From an uncultured Megasphaera sp. (GTDB taxonomy: Bacteria > Bacillota > Negativicutes > Veillonellales > Megasphaeraceae), in assembly GCA_900540735.1 (NCBI GenBank), contig UQHB01000002.1, positions 1 through 64,000 of the forward strand: a DNA stretch of 64,000 bases, given 5' to 3'. This document shows, piece by piece, positions 1-9,742 of this stretch. A program made the translations under genes and the position numbers. The notes beneath the pieces were generated by a model. That model worked only from the letters and a program-made list of their open reading frames with translations. It ran no database searches and had not been told where the DNA came from. How positions within the stretch are numbered: the stretch's first letter is position 1; each line of letters opens with the position of its first letter.

Positions 1-80
1 TACTACGGCATGAAAACCATCATTTTAATTTGTACTAAATCTTGACATAGGACCACGTCCTCTCCAAATATAGCCTCATA

Positions 81-129
81 CATCACACTATGCATCACTA
101 TTTTCAAAAAAGTGATGCATAGTGTGATG
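81..129. repeat. Perfect 19-bp inverted repeat
   Basis: Bases 81-99 and 111-129 are exact reverse complements separated by an 11-base A/T-rich loop. Neither side has a T-run placed to make it a clean intrinsic terminator. It lies in an AT-rich stretch (1-256) where I see no gene. It could be an operator dyad or a small repeat element. The rest of 1-256 holds nothing else I can name, apart from an isolated TTGACA at 43-48 with no good -10. Confidence 0.8.
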
Positions 130-262
130 CACAAAAGCAGCATACATATATCCGATACAGTCTGGATAAAAGACAAAATTTCCTGATTTTTTGTTACATT
201 AACTGCTTTCCTTACTACTATTTTTTCTATTATTTTTTAAATGGCCTTCCTTGCATAAAAAA

Positions 263-292
263 AGAGCACTTAGCATTTCTGCTAAGTGCTCT
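263..292 (-). terminator. Intrinsic terminator of tRNA-Ser
   Basis: A 13-bp perfect stem (263-275 with 280-292) has a 4-base loop and is followed on the minus strand by a run of seven T. It sits 13 bases downstream of the tRNA 3' end, so it ends the tRNA transcript. Confidence 0.9.
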
Positions 293-305
293 CTGTCTAG
301 TCATA

Positions 306-396
306 TGGCGGAGTGGGAGAGGTTCGAACTCTCGCGACCCTTACGAGCCCTAACGATTTAGCAAACCGTCCTCTTCAGCCTCTTGAGTACCACTCC
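306..396 (-). tRNA. tRNA-Ser(GCU)
   Basis: The minus strand folds as a class II tRNA of 91 bases. The acceptor stem is GGAGUGG/CCACUCC, with discriminator G and an encoded CCA. There is a long variable arm and a T-loop GUUCGAAC. The anticodon loop UUGCUAA gives anticodon GCU, which reads AGC and AGU serine codons. It has its own promoter (418-446) and terminator (263-292), so it is a single-gene unit. Confidence 0.96.
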
Positions 397-417
397 ATAG
401 ATTCAACTGACTATATA

Positions 418-446
418 ACTATACTACAGAATGATACCTTTGTCAA
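418..446 (-). promoter_or_regulatory. Promoter of tRNA-Ser
   Basis: On the minus strand a perfect TTGACA (441-446) is followed by a 17-base spacer and TATAGT (418-423). It lies 22 bases upstream of the tRNA 5' end and just downstream of the preceding gene's stop codon, giving the tRNA its own strong sigma-70/SigA promoter. Confidence 0.85.
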
Positions 447-449
447 GAA

Positions 450-755
450 TTATTGGCCTTTTTGTAAAATATCTTCGACAACTTTCACTTTCCGGTCCAT
501 CATATCCGTATATCCCGGGCGAATATCGGCTTTTAAAATGACTTCCGTACGAATGCCCTGGTCTGCCAAATAGAACGTTGCTTTTTTGACGACGGCCATG
601 ACATCATCCCATTCGCCTTCGATTTCTGTGAACATAGAATTGGTCCGATTCTTCAAGCCAGATTCACGAATAATTTTCACAATATCTGCCACGTACGGCG
701 CAAATTCATCTCCTGTACCACACGGTGCAATGCAAACTGCAATAAGTGTATTCAT
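450..755 (-). CDS. MTH1187/YqgV-type thiamine-binding protein (DUF77)
   Basis: A protein of 101 residues beginning MNTLIAVCIAPCG. It matches the small ferredoxin-like DUF77 family, whose members form tetramers and bind thiamine or related pyrimidine/thiazole ligands. The start at 755 is chosen because AGGAGGT lies seven bases upstream; a longer frame to 797 would overlap the kinase gene. It begins just after the thiM stop, so the two are co-transcribed and probably translationally coupled. That neighbour supports a role in handling thiazole or thiamine, possibly as a buffer or sensor. The exact ligand is inference. Confidence 0.85.
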   Translation of the reverse strand: MNTLIAVCIAPCGTGDEFAPYVADIVKIIRESGLKNRTNSMFTEIEGEWDDVMAVVKKATFYLADQGIRTEVILKADIRPGYTDMMDRKVKVVEDILQKGQ

Positions 756-756
756 A

Positions 757-1593
757 TTATACCTCCTGAAGGTCAAATCCATTCTGACTACTATCATTAG
801 CCGTAAGATTATACAAGGCGTCTAAGAAATGCATTTGGAACGAGCCCGTCCCACCAGCTTTCGCAGCAGCTCTTTCCCCGGCTACATTATACGCTGCCGT
901 CCCTGTTAAGGCTGCAATAAAAGGCGTTGTAACGGCTGCATACACGGCCATAACGCCACCAAGGGAACATCCTGAGCCCGTAACAGCAGCCATCATAGCT
1001 GAACCGCCATGGGAATACGCAATAACCGTACCGTCCGTGATTAAGTCTGTTTCTCCGGAAACGGCCACAGCACCACTAGTATACGTTGCTAACGCAACAG
1101 CCGCCGTTTGCGCTGATTTTACAAAATCAGTCGAATCGACACCACGCACGTCTGACGTATCCGTACCTCCTTGGAGAGCCCACAGGCCTGCAAGAGCAAT
1201 GATTTCTGATGCATTCCCACGGATAATAGACGGTTTATACTGTTTGGCCTTCGTCAGCAAAGCTGTACGCATATTGCCCATACCGACGGCTACAGGGTCG
1301 AGAACCCATGGTTTATGGAGTTCTTGCAATGCCTGCATTGTCGCCGGGACAGCATCCATATAAATAGGCAGTAACGTCCCGACATTAATATACATAGCAC
1401 CGCCGACATGAGCCATAGCTACGCCTTCATCCGGCAAATAGACCATGGCCGCTGTACCACCGACAGCTAATTGCGCATTGGCTACAAAATTGATAGTTAC
1501 ACTATTCGTAATGGATGGAGCCAGCGGCTTTGCACCATGTACCAAGTCTACGGCTTCTACGATTCGTTGTTGTACTTCTTTCTTATCAATCAT
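757..1593 (-). CDS. thiM: Hydroxyethylthiazole kinase
   Basis: A protein of 278 residues with the ribokinase-like fold of ThiM, which phosphorylates 4-methyl-5-(2-hydroxyethyl)thiazole for thiamine salvage. Visible family features are the early PSITNSVTINF segment, the LDPVAVGMG substrate region near the middle and the glycine-rich GSGCSLGG anion hole with its catalytic Cys. The ATG at 1593 is preferred over an upstream GTG (1602) because that GTG overlaps the Shine-Dalgarno sequence. It is followed by a thiamine-binding DUF77 gene. No thiD or thiE is adjacent, and I see no TPP riboswitch in the short leader. Confidence 0.93.
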   Translation of the reverse strand: MIDKKEVQQRIVEAVDLVHGAKPLAPSITNSVTINFVANAQLAVGGTAAMVYLPDEGVAMAHVGGAMYINVGTLLPIYMDAVPATMQALQELHKPWVLDPVAVGMGNMRTALLTKAKQYKPSIIRGNASEIIALAGLWALQGGTDTSDVRGVDSTDFVKSAQTAAVALATYTSGAVAVSGETDLITDGTVIAYSHGGSAMMAAVTGSGCSLGGVMAVYAAVTTPFIAALTGTAAYNVAGERAAAKAGGTGSFQMHFLDALYNLTANDSSQNGFDLQEV

Positions 1594-1616
1594 ACAAGAC
1601 ACCTTCTTTACGTCCT

Positions 1617-1622
1617 ATTATA
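1617..1622 (-). promoter_or_regulatory. Possible -10 box for thiM
   Basis: A perfect TATAAT on the minus strand lies 24 bases before the thiM start, but no good -35 is found because the upstream position is filled by a terminator. It is a plausible promoter only. Confidence 0.35.
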
Positions 1623-1634
1623 GAGCATATAGGG

Positions 1635-1670
1635 CAAAAAAACCAGCCACACCACAAGGCATGACTGGCT
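1635..1670 (-). terminator. Intrinsic terminator after the Nudix gene
   Basis: An 11-bp stem (GGCATGACTGG paired with CCAGCCACACC, wobble allowed) with a 4-base loop is followed on the minus strand by seven T. It ends the DUF3783-Nudix transcript before thiM. Confidence 0.88.
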
Positions 1671-1674
1671 TCGA

Positions 1675-2169
1675 TTACGTAATATTAGCTTCTTGTAAAT
1701 TTATTGTATCTTCGGTAGAAAGAGACAAGACATCTTCGTTATTGGTTGCAAATACGATTTTCCCTTTAATGATGCGACCACTGAGGATTTCAGGAATCCA
1801 CGTGCGGTCCCCTTTCCACATTTGGTCATACGGAAATTGGTCGACACTAAACCACTTTGGTTCCATTTCTTCCGATTCTTTCGGCGTACCTTCATACGTA
1901 CGGAGAAAATAGACATAGCCAATATGGTTGAGTTCTGGCGAAGAGGTGAATTCAAATTCTAAGAAGGCGACCAGTTCCAAGTCTTCTTCTTTAGCGACAA
2001 GTCCCGTTTCTTCAAAAAGTTCCCGTACAGCACATTGGCGGAATGTTTCGTGCCCTTCGATTTTACCGCCAAAACCATTCCATTTTGCTACGCCAAATCC
2101 CCGTTTCTTCCGGCCTAAAAGGATTTCTCCCTTGTCATTTACAGGAAAGCATAAGGTTGTCGGTCTCAT
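1675..2169 (-). CDS. MTH1-like Nudix hydrolase (8-oxo-dGTP diphosphatase type)
   Basis: A protein of 164 residues with a complete Nudix box: Gly35, Glu41, Arg49-Glu50, Glu53-Glu54, Gly56. These residues bind Mg and hydrolyse nucleoside diphosphate-X substrates. The segment KKRGFGVAKWNGFGGK just before the box, and later E-x-x-P-K-W-F, resemble mammalian MTH1 (NUDT1) more than typical MutT. This suggests sanitation of oxidised purine nucleotides. The ATG overlaps the upstream gene's stop (ATGA), so translation is coupled to it. The substrate is inferred from resemblance. Confidence 0.85.
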   Translation of the reverse strand: MRPTTLCFPVNDKGEILLGRKKRGFGVAKWNGFGGKIEGHETFRQCAVRELFEETGLVAKEEDLELVAFLEFEFTSSPELNHIGYVYFLRTYEGTPKESEEMEPKWFSVDQFPYDQMWKGDRTWIPEILSGRIIKGKIVFATNNEDVLSLSTEDTINLQEANIT

Positions 2170-2606
2170 TTCTTGCTTTTACCGTGAAAGAATTCGTGTT
2201 CTTTCGAAAGTTCCTGGAGAATCGTTTCGATTTTCCACGTAATATTATTGGGTGTAAGCATAGCTTTTAAGGGAATGTTCTTCAGTCTCCCCCGTTTAAT
2301 AGCTTCTAAAAGCATATTGACTTTCGGCTGTTCGAAGCCGCAGAAAATAATGGCTTCTTTCGTAATCGGTTCTAAGAAATCATCTTGTTCCATCGTTTCA
2401 TGGACTTTCGTCTGTTCTGTAGTCTGCTTCATCGTGGCGATTTCTTCAATATCTTCGGCAGCAAAGCCCAAGATTTCGCCAAGGCTCGTATTTTTTTCTT
2501 CTTCTCCTACAGGCCGTACTTTCGCTTTACCGAGCATAGCCAGGAGTTTAAGCATTTGCAACCGTTCATCTGTAAAGTTAACAGCTACGATTACCGGTGT
2601 TGCCAT
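2166..2606 (-). CDS. DUF3783 domain protein
   Basis: A protein of 146 residues starting MATPVIVAVNF, chosen because AAGGAGGG lies seven bases upstream of this ATG; an earlier in-frame ATG at 2627 has no site. The C-terminal half (IIFCGFEQPKVNMLLEAIKR) matches the small DUF3783 family of unknown function. No catalytic motif or membrane segment is visible, and the C-terminus is Lys-rich. It directly follows the rplQ terminator, so it is probably expressed by readthrough or a weak promoter, and it overlaps the Nudix gene by four bases. Confidence 0.7.
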   Translation of the reverse strand: MATPVIVAVNFTDERLQMLKLLAMLGKAKVRPVGEEEKNTSLGEILGFAAEDIEEIATMKQTTEQTKVHETMEQDDFLEPITKEAIIFCGFEQPKVNMLLEAIKRGRLKNIPLKAMLTPNNITWKIETILQELSKEHEFFHGKSKK

Positions 2607-2625
2607 AGGTATTCCCTCCTTATAC

Positions 2626-2660
2626 AAAAAAACCGCTGCGGCCTATACCGTAGCGGTTTG
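2626..2660 (-). terminator. Terminator of the S10-spc-alpha superoperon
   Basis: The minus strand carries an AAACCGCTACGG / CCGCAGCGGTTT stem followed by a run of seven T, ten bases after the rplQ stop. It is the only clear terminator downstream of rpsJ for about 14.7 kb. Confidence 0.88.
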
Positions 2661-2670
2661 AATGTGTCAA

Positions 2671-3009
2671 TTAGACTAATTCGATGATTACCATCGGAGC
2701 TGCATCGCCCTGGCGTACGCCGGTTTTCATGATGCGAGTATAACCGCCCTGACGGTCTTTGTATTTCGGTGCAATTTCATCAAAGAGTTTTTTGACTACG
2801 TCTTCATCCATCATGTAAGCTAATACTTGACGACGAGCGTGTAAGTCGCCTCGTTTTGCGAGGGTCAACATTTTGTCAGCAATTTTGCGAAGTTCTTTTG
2901 CTTTTGCTTCTGTCGTTTCAATGCGTTCATGTTGGAATAAAGAGGTAACAATGCTGCGCAATAATGCTTTACGTGCGGAGCTGTCGCGTCCCAACTTTCT
3001 ATAAGCCAT
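2671..3009 (-). CDS. rplQ: 50S ribosomal protein L17
   Basis: A protein of 112 residues starting [18 protein letters not shown], the conserved L17 opening that contacts 23S rRNA near the exit tunnel on the solvent side. It is full length for the short bacterial form. It is the last gene of the superoperon, 16 bases after rpoA, the usual bacterial order. Clostridial and Bacillus chromosomes usually continue into ecfA-ecfT-truA here. Instead this one ends at a terminator. Confidence 0.97.
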   Translation of the reverse strand: MAYRKLGRDSSARKALLRSIVTSLFQHERIETTEAKAKELRKIADKMLTLAKRGDLHARRQVLAYMMDEDVVKKLFDEIAPKYKDRQGGYTRIMKTGVRQGDAAPMVIIELV

Positions 3010-3025
3010 CGTTCATCCTCCTAGA

Positions 3026-4003
3026 TTATTCTTCGTTATTGGATTTCAGATCAAAGCCGTAATCCTTTAATTTATCAATAATTTCATCAACTGATTTTTT
3101 ACCTAAGTTACGAATCTTAGATAAGTCATCTTCTGTCCGTTCAACTAAGTCACCTAAGGTGTAGATGTTAGCCCGTTTCAGGCAGTTCGATGCACGAACA
3201 GATAAATCTAATACGTCGATTTTGACTTGTGTCAAATCTTCGCCCTGGTCTTCTTCCGGTTCTTCCCCGTTTTCCGACGTGAACGGCGGTAACGTATCGT
3301 TTACCTTTTCGTCAGTTGCAATGGATTGGAAGTAATTTAAATATCCAATGATGATAGATGCAGCTTTTGCTACGGAGTTTTCTGCAGAAATGCTGCCATC
3401 TGTCGTTACTTCAAGCGTCAACGAATCATAGTCCATTTCGTTGCCGACCCGGACATTGCCGACTTCATAATTTGTCTTCACGATTGGCGAGAAGATAGAG
3501 TCGATGGGGATGACACCAATCATGTCCGTTTCCTTCTTGTTTTTCGTCGAAGGAACATAACCTTTGCCACGTTCGATGTGGCATTGCATATGAATGGATG
3601 CATCCGAATCTAATGTAGCAATGTGAAGATCCGGGTTCAAAATTTCAATGTCTGAGTTTACGTCGAGATCTTTTGCGGTAAATTCGCATTCACCTGTAAC
3701 ATCAACAGTAATATCCAATTCTTGGATATCATCACGTGTAAATCTCATCCGTAATTCCTTCAAGTTCAGAATGACTTCAGAAACATCTTCCCGAACACCA
3801 GGAATGGTTGAGAATTCATGTAATACACCGTCGATTTTAATCGAAGTGATTGCCACGCCATCTAAGGAAGATAAGAGGACGCGCCGCAAACTGTTACCCA
3901 ATGTGATTCCGTAACCTCTGTCGAGAGGTTCGCATACGAATTTTCCATAGGTACCGTTATTGCTTTCCACGGTTTTAACTTTAAATTTGTTATCATCAAT
4001 CAT
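3026..4003 (-). CDS. rpoA: RNA polymerase alpha subunit
   Basis: A protein of 325 residues. The N-terminal domain (about 1-230) holds the dimerisation segment GYGITLGNSLRRVLLSSL, and an acidic linker (EEPEEDQGED) leads to the C-terminal domain (about 255-320) that binds UP elements and activators. The latter ends with the helix-hairpin-helix RNLGKKSVDEIIDKL. It assembles beta and beta-prime. AGGAGG lies just upstream of its ATG. rpsD, which often sits between rpsK and rpoA, is absent here. Confidence 0.98.
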   Translation of the reverse strand: MIDDNKFKVKTVESNNGTYGKFVCEPLDRGYGITLGNSLRRVLLSSLDGVAITSIKIDGVLHEFSTIPGVREDVSEVILNLKELRMRFTRDDIQELDITVDVTGECEFTAKDLDVNSDIEILNPDLHIATLDSDASIHMQCHIERGKGYVPSTKNKKETDMIGVIPIDSIFSPIVKTNYEVGNVRVGNEMDYDSLTLEVTTDGSISAENSVAKAASIIIGYLNYFQSIATDEKVNDTLPPFTSENGEEPEEDQGEDLTQVKIDVLDLSVRASNCLKRANIYTLGDLVERTEDDLSKIRNLGKKSVDEIIDKLKDYGFDLKSNNEE

Positions 4004-4053
4004 TAGGAAAATCCTCCTATTTCAGAATCAAACCAACTTGGTTACGATATGGA

Positions 4054-4452
4054 TTATACACGTCTGCGTTTCGGCGGACGGCAACCGTTATGCGGGATAG
4101 GAGTTACGTCTTTAATGGAATTTACTTCAAGACCAGCTGCCTGGAGTGCGCGGATAGCAGCTTCACGACCGGAGCCTGGGCCTTTGACAAATACTTCTAC
4201 CTGACGGAGACCATGTTCCATTGCAGCTTTAGCAGCTTGTTCAGCAGCCATCTGAGCAGCGAACGGAGTGCTTTTACGGGAACCACGGAAGCCGAGGCCG
4301 CCTGCACTAGCCCAAGATAAAGCATTGCCTTTTGTATCACTAATAGTAACAATCGTATTGTTGAATGTAGAACGAATATGAGCAGCGCCCGATTCTACAT
4401 GTTTCTTTTCTTTTCTTTTATTGCTTCTTACATTATTCTTAGCCAAAGTCAT
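4054..4452 (-). CDS. rpsK: 30S ribosomal protein S11
   Basis: A protein of 132 residues with the S11 core ([14 protein letters not shown] and the C-terminal [15 protein letters not shown]) that lines the platform and E-site region of the 30S subunit. The ATG at 4452 is only three to four bases from AAGGAGGG. A TTG at 4446 giving MAKNNVR is better spaced and may be the true start, at 130 residues. It follows rpsM by 22 bases. Confidence 0.96.
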   Translation of the reverse strand: MTLAKNNVRSNKRKEKKHVESGAAHIRSTFNNTIVTISDTKGNALSWASAGGLGFRGSRKSTPFAAQMAAEQAAKAAMEHGLRQVEVFVKGPGSGREAAIRALQAAGLEVNSIKDVTPIPHNGCRPPKRRRV

Positions 4453-4474
4453 GTCCCTCCTTACTTAGAAAATC

Positions 4475-4843
4475 TTATTTCTTCTTACCAGCTACAGCTT
4501 TTCTCGGGCCTTTACGTGTACGAGCGTTTGTCTTAGTGCGCTGACCGCGAACAGGAAGACCTGCACGATGACGTTTGCCACGATACGAGTTAACTTCGAT
4601 TAAGCGTTTAATGTTAAGTGCTGTTTCACGACGAAGGTCGCCTTCTACTTTGTAGTCAGCACCGATGACTTCACGGATTTTCTGTTCTTCGTCTTCTGTC
4701 AAATCACGAACGCGAGTATCCGGATTTACACCTGTTTTTTTCAGGATTTCCTGAGCCGAAGAGAGGCCAATGCCCAAAATGTAAGTCAATGCAATTTCAA
4801 TACGTTTATCGCGTGGTAAGTCCACGCCGGCGATACGTGCCAT
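4475..4843 (-). CDS. rpsM: 30S ribosomal protein S13
   Basis: A protein of 122 residues, the usual length, starting [20 protein letters not shown]. It has the helix-two-turn-helix ([15 protein letters not shown]) and a basic C-terminal tail ([14 protein letters not shown]) that reaches the P-site tRNA and contacts the 50S subunit. It opens the alpha segment after rpmJ. Confidence 0.97.
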   Translation of the reverse strand: MARIAGVDLPRDKRIEIALTYILGIGLSSAQEILKKTGVNPDTRVRDLTEDEEQKIREVIGADYKVEGDLRRETALNIKRLIEVNSYRGKRHRAGLPVRGQRTKTNARTRKGPRKAVAGKKK

Positions 4844-4865
4844 CTATTCATTCACCTCCAGTTGT

Positions 4866-4979
4866 TTAACCTTGTTTTTGTTTATGTTTCGGGTTTTCGC
4901 AAATAACCATAACACGGCCTTTGCGTTTAATAATTTTGCATTTTTCGCAAATTTTCTTTACTGACGGTCTTACTTTCAT
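4866..4979 (-). CDS. rpmJ: 50S ribosomal protein L36 (zinc form)
   Basis: A 37-residue gene starting [14 protein letters not shown] and ending in KHKQKQG. Cys11, Cys14, Cys27 and His32 form the zinc ribbon of the C+ L36 type. AGGAGG lies about six bases upstream of the ATG. It sits between infA and rpsM as in most bacteria. It is small and easily missed. Confidence 0.95.
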   Translation of the reverse strand: MKVRPSVKKICEKCKIIKRKGRVMVICENPKHKQKQG

Positions 4980-5004
4980 AATAAACCTCCTGCGTAATCC
5001 AATC

Positions 5005-5223
5005 TTACTTAAAGCGATACGTAATGCGACCGCGATTCAGATCATACGGCGTCAATTCGAGCGTCACTCTATCACCGGGAAGGATTCGAATGAAGTTCAT
5101 GCGCATTTTCCCAGAAACGTGAGCGAGTACGATATGTTCATTTTCTAACTTAACTTTAAACATGGCGTTAGGCAGTGCTTCTACAACGACGCCTTCCACT
5201 TCAATGACATCTTGCTTAGACAT
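5005..5223 (-). CDS. infA: Translation initiation factor IF-1
   Basis: A protein of 72 residues, exactly the usual length, with an S1-type OB fold ([19 protein letters not shown]). It binds the 30S A-site during initiation with IF-2 and IF-3. Its first codons overlap the end of the KOW gene by eight bases, so the two are probably translationally coupled. Confidence 0.97.
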   Translation of the reverse strand: MSKQDVIEVEGVVVEALPNAMFKVKLENEHIVLAHVSGKMRMNFIRILPGDRVTLELTPYDLNRGRITYRFK

Positions 5224-5483
5224 GTGTAACCTCCCTGGTCAATTCCACTTTGGCCCGGTTTAAAACGGACCGTATCCATTCGTCGCTCATGCGCTGCGGA
5301 ACAGGACTGTCCCTTAGCACACAGAGATGTCGGCAATTCTTTTTCTTAGGCTTTCCTACTTTGTACTTTCTACCGTCAGCAATCCATACATAAGGATTCG
5401 CCAGTTTGCCGACAACCACATACAGATGGTCTTTATCCCGCCCGGCCAGGCTTTGCACCACAGCGTAAGCAGGCAGACTTGTA

Positions 5484-5494
<11 letters not shown>
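5216..5494 (-). CDS. KOW-domain RNA-binding protein
   Basis: A 92-residue protein whose first half ([18 protein letters not shown]) is a KOW/L14e-like motif, followed by a basic patch ([13 protein letters not shown]). This gene is commonly found between map and infA in Firmicutes and is thought to bind ribosomal RNA; its precise job is not established. It overlaps the map 3' end by 11 bases and infA by 8. Confidence 0.85.
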
Positions 5495-6904
<1,410 letters not shown>

Positions 6905-6907
6905 TTA

Positions 6908-8170
6908 TTATTTCATAAATCCCTGATATTGTCTATTGAGAAGTAAGGATTCAGCTTGTTTCATCGTGTCGATTGCAACACCGACGACGATAAGTAAAGC
7001 GGTCCCTCCAAAGTATACACCTTGAATGCCTGTAATCCAACCGATAAAGTTCGGTAAAATAGCAATAAATGCTAAGAAAAAGGCACCTGCTAAGGTAATA
7101 CGCGTCATAATTCTATCGATATACAACGCTGTCGGCTGTCCCGGACGAATTCCCGGAATGAAACCGCCATATTTTTGCATATTTTCCGTAAGCTGCGGGA
7201 TGTTGAGGGAAATAGCTGTATAGAAGTACGTAAAGAAGATAATCAATACAGCGTACATGACTGTATTCGTCACTGTCCCCCAGGCAAACCAACCGGCAAT
7301 CATTTGAATCGTTTCATTCTGTACAAATTGAGCGATCGTAATCGGGAACATCAGTACAGACGAAGCGAAGATGATAGGAATAACCCCAGCCTGATTGACT
7401 TTCAGAGGAATGTGTGTCGAATGACCGCCATACATTTTACGACCAACGACCCGTTTTGCATACTGGACAGCGACGCGGCGTTGTCCTTGTGTCACTTCAA
7501 TAACAACGACAATCATAAAGATTGCAATCACTGCAAAGAGAAGGACTTGGAAAATATTAATCGAACCGGCTTGGATGTATTTATACACCGTTTCGCAACC
7601 TTGTGGGAATCGAGCGACGATACCGGCAAAGATGATGAGGGAAATACCATTCCCAATACCACCGGCCGTAATCTGGTCGCCGAGCCACATGAGGAAGCAT
7701 GTGCCAGCTGTTAAAATCAACGTAACCATGAGTACCATAGTCCAACTGTTATCGATTAAAGCACCGTTAACTTTGAGAGCATAGCTCATGGCGAAAGCCT
7801 GAATAATAGCTAAGACTACTGTGCCGTACCGTGTGACCTTTTGAATCTTATCACGGCCGTCTTGGTTGTCTTTCGCCCATTGTTCAAACGTAGGAACTAC
7901 AGAGGTGAGCAGCTGCATAATGATGGACGCATTGATGTACGGCGTAATGCTCATAGCAAGAATAGAAAACTTACTTAAGGCACCGCCAGAGAACAAGTCA
8001 AGGAGTCCAAACAAGTTGCCACTGCTGAAGAGATTTTCAATGACTGTAGCGTCTACCCCTGGAACAGGGATGTGGACGCCAAGTCTGAAAATTACGAACA
8101 TGATCAAGGTGAAGACTGCCCGTTTACGGAATTCCGCAACGTTCAGTACATTCTGCAGGTTTTCTAACAC
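6908..8170 (-). CDS. secY: Preprotein translocase subunit SecY
   Basis: A protein of 420 residues with ten predicted membrane segments forming the Sec channel with SecE and SecG. Family features include the plug region after the first segment and the cytoplasmic loop RRVAVQYAKRVVGRKMYGG between segments 6 and 7, which binds ribosomes and SecA. The start is GTG with a GAGGTG site. Only one base separates it from rplO. Confidence 0.97.
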   Translation of the reverse strand: MLENLQNVLNVAEFRKRAVFTLIMFVIFRLGVHIPVPGVDATVIENLFSSGNLFGLLDLFSGGALSKFSILAMSITPYINASIIMQLLTSVVPTFEQWAKDNQDGRDKIQKVTRYGTVVLAIIQAFAMSYALKVNGALIDNSWTMVLMVTLILTAGTCFLMWLGDQITAGGIGNGISLIIFAGIVARFPQGCETVYKYIQAGSINIFQVLLFAVIAIFMIVVVIEVTQGQRRVAVQYAKRVVGRKMYGGHSTHIPLKVNQAGVIPIIFASSVLMFPITIAQFVQNETIQMIAGWFAWGTVTNTVMYAVLIIFFTYFYTAISLNIPQLTENMQKYGGFIPGIRPGQPTALYIDRIMTRITLAGAFFLAFIAILPNFIGWITGIQGVYFGGTALLIVVGVAIDTMKQAESLLLNRQYQGFMK

Positions 8171-8171
8171 C

Positions 8172-8612
8172 TTAGATCACCTCTACCTTACCACCAGCTG
8201 CTTCGATTTTTTGTTGCGCCGATTTCGTGAAGCCTTGAGCTACGACAGTGAGTTTCTTTTCGAGTTCACCATTGCCCAATACACGAACGCCATCGCGAAC
8301 GTTTTTGAGGATACCAGCTTCAACGAGTGCAACGGGATCAACAGTCATGCCATCTTCAAAACGGTTCAATACAGAAACGTTGATTTCAGCGTACTGTTTA
8401 GCCCAAATGTTTTTAAAACCACGTTTAGGAAGTAAACGGTATAACGGCATCTGACCACCTTCGAAGCCCGGTTGTTTACCGCCGCCGCTACGAGAGAGCT
8501 GACCTTTCATACCTTTACCAGATGTTTTGCCATTCCCGGAACCAAGACCACGACCTACACGATTGCGTTTCTTTTTGGAGCCAGGAACAATGCTCATTTC
8601 ATGAAGTTTCAA
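8172..8612 (-). CDS. rplO: 50S ribosomal protein L15
   Basis: A protein of 146 residues with the basic glycine-rich N-terminal extension ([17 protein letters not shown]) that penetrates domain II-V of 23S rRNA, and a globular C-terminus. It is full length. It precedes secY, the conserved order. Confidence 0.97.
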   Translation of the reverse strand: MKLHEMSIVPGSKKKRNRVGRGLGSGNGKTSGKGMKGQLSRSGGGKQPGFEGGQMPLYRLLPKRGFKNIWAKQYAEINVSVLNRFEDGMTVDPVALVEAGILKNVRDGVRVLGNGELEKKLTVVAQGFTKSAQQKIEAAGGKVEVI

Positions 8613-8633
8613 TTCAGCGCACCTCCTTTTATA

Positions 8634-8813
8634 TTAAATTTCTTCTACTTTTACTAAATGTTCTACTTTGTGAAGCATACCTTTAATCTGCGGGTTTACT
8701 TCTTTTACGACAGTAGAGTTGGTTTTGCCAAGACCTAATGCTTTAACAGTTGCGCGCTGGTCATCAGGACGGCCTGCCAGACTTCTTACGAGCGTAACTT
8801 TAACTTGAGCCAT
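8634..8813 (-). CDS. rpmD: 50S ribosomal protein L30
   Basis: A 59-residue gene starting [15 protein letters not shown] and ending VKVEEI, the short bacterial L30 with a ferredoxin-like fold. GGGAGG lies upstream of the ATG. It fills the space between rpsE and rplO and shares their operon. Confidence 0.95.
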   Translation of the reverse strand: MAQVKVTLVRSLAGRPDDQRATVKALGLGKTNSTVVKEVNPQIKGMLHKVEHLVKVEEI

Positions 8814-8831
8814 TGTGTGTATCCTCCCTTA

Positions 8832-9332
8832 TTAACCGTAAATTTCTTCTACAGTTTTACCACGGAGTTCAGCAACTTTATTAACATCCTTCAACTGGGA
8901 CAAGCCTTCGATCGTAGCCCGTACCATGTTGTTCGGGTTGGAAGAACCAATCGATTTTGTCAGGATATTACGAACACCGACTAATTCCAATACGGCACGT
9001 ACAGGACCGCCGGCGATAACGCCAGTACCTTCAGCAGCAGGTTTTAAGAAAACTTTGCCTGCACCGAAAATACCTGTAATCGGATGGGGAAGCGTACCGT
9101 TTTTGAGGGATACTGTTACCATATTTTTCTTAGCGTCTTCAACGCCTTTGCGAATAGCTTCAGGAACTTCGCCAGCTTTACCTAACCCTGCGCCAACTTT
9201 GCCGTTGCCGTCACCGACAACAACTAAGGCACTGAAGGAAAAACGACGGCCGCCTTTAACTACTTTAGCTACACGGTTGATGAATACGACTTTTTCTTGT
9301 AATTCGAGACCTGCATGGTCAACTTTTGCCAT
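8832..9332 (-). CDS. rpsE: 30S ribosomal protein S5
   Basis: A protein of 166 residues: an N-terminal double-stranded-RNA-binding-like domain ([18 protein letters not shown]) and a C-terminal S5 domain ([12 protein letters not shown]). S5 sits at the mRNA entry channel and affects decoding accuracy. The loop around [10 protein letters not shown], where spectinomycin-resistance mutations map, looks ordinary. Confidence 0.97.
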   Translation of the reverse strand: MAKVDHAGLELQEKVVFINRVAKVVKGGRRFSFSALVVVGDGNGKVGAGLGKAGEVPEAIRKGVEDAKKNMVTVSLKNGTLPHPITGIFGAGKVFLKPAAEGTGVIAGGPVRAVLELVGVRNILTKSIGSSNPNNMVRATIEGLSQLKDVNKVAELRGKTVEEIYG

Positions 9333-9350
9333 GTGTTATTTCCTCCTTGA

Positions 9351-9710
9351 TTAGAATTTAAGGCCAGCTTCACGAGCGGCTGCAGCAAGAGCAGCTACAC
9401 GGCCATGATATACGTAACCACCGCGGTCGAATACGACAGTAGTGATACCTTTTTCGATAGCCCGTTTAGCAACTAATGCGCCAACTAATTTTGCACCTTC
9501 AGCGTTACCGCCGACGTTCTGTGCTTTAATTTCTTTGTCAAGCGTGCTTGCAGAAACCAAAGTAACACCATTAACATCGTCAATAACCTGAGCATAAATA
9601 TTGGAAAGGCTGCGGAATACGTTCAAGCGTGGACGTTCTGCCGTGCCGTTGATGTGCTTACGTAAACGCCAATGACGTTTTACACGAATCGCATTTTTAC
9701 TGGATTTCAA
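9351..9710 (-). CDS. rplR: 50S ribosomal protein L18
   Basis: A protein of 119 residues from a TTG start ([18 protein letters not shown]). The TTG is chosen because AAGGAG sits eight bases upstream, whereas the longer GTG start (9719) overlaps that site. L18 binds 5S rRNA with L5; the C-terminal [15 protein letters not shown] motif is conserved. Confidence 0.94.
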   Translation of the reverse strand: MKSSKNAIRVKRHWRLRKHINGTAERPRLNVFRSLSNIYAQVIDDVNGVTLVSASTLDKEIKAQNVGGNAEGAKLVGALVAKRAIEKGITTVVFDRGGYVYHGRVAALAAAAREAGLKF

Positions 9711-9742
9711 GGAATTCACTCCTTTCTTTTAAACGAGGTTAA

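Noticed and set aside
1594..1634. TPP riboswitch before thiM
   Set aside because: The leader is about 40 bases and lacks the conserved CUGAGA and thi-box elements.
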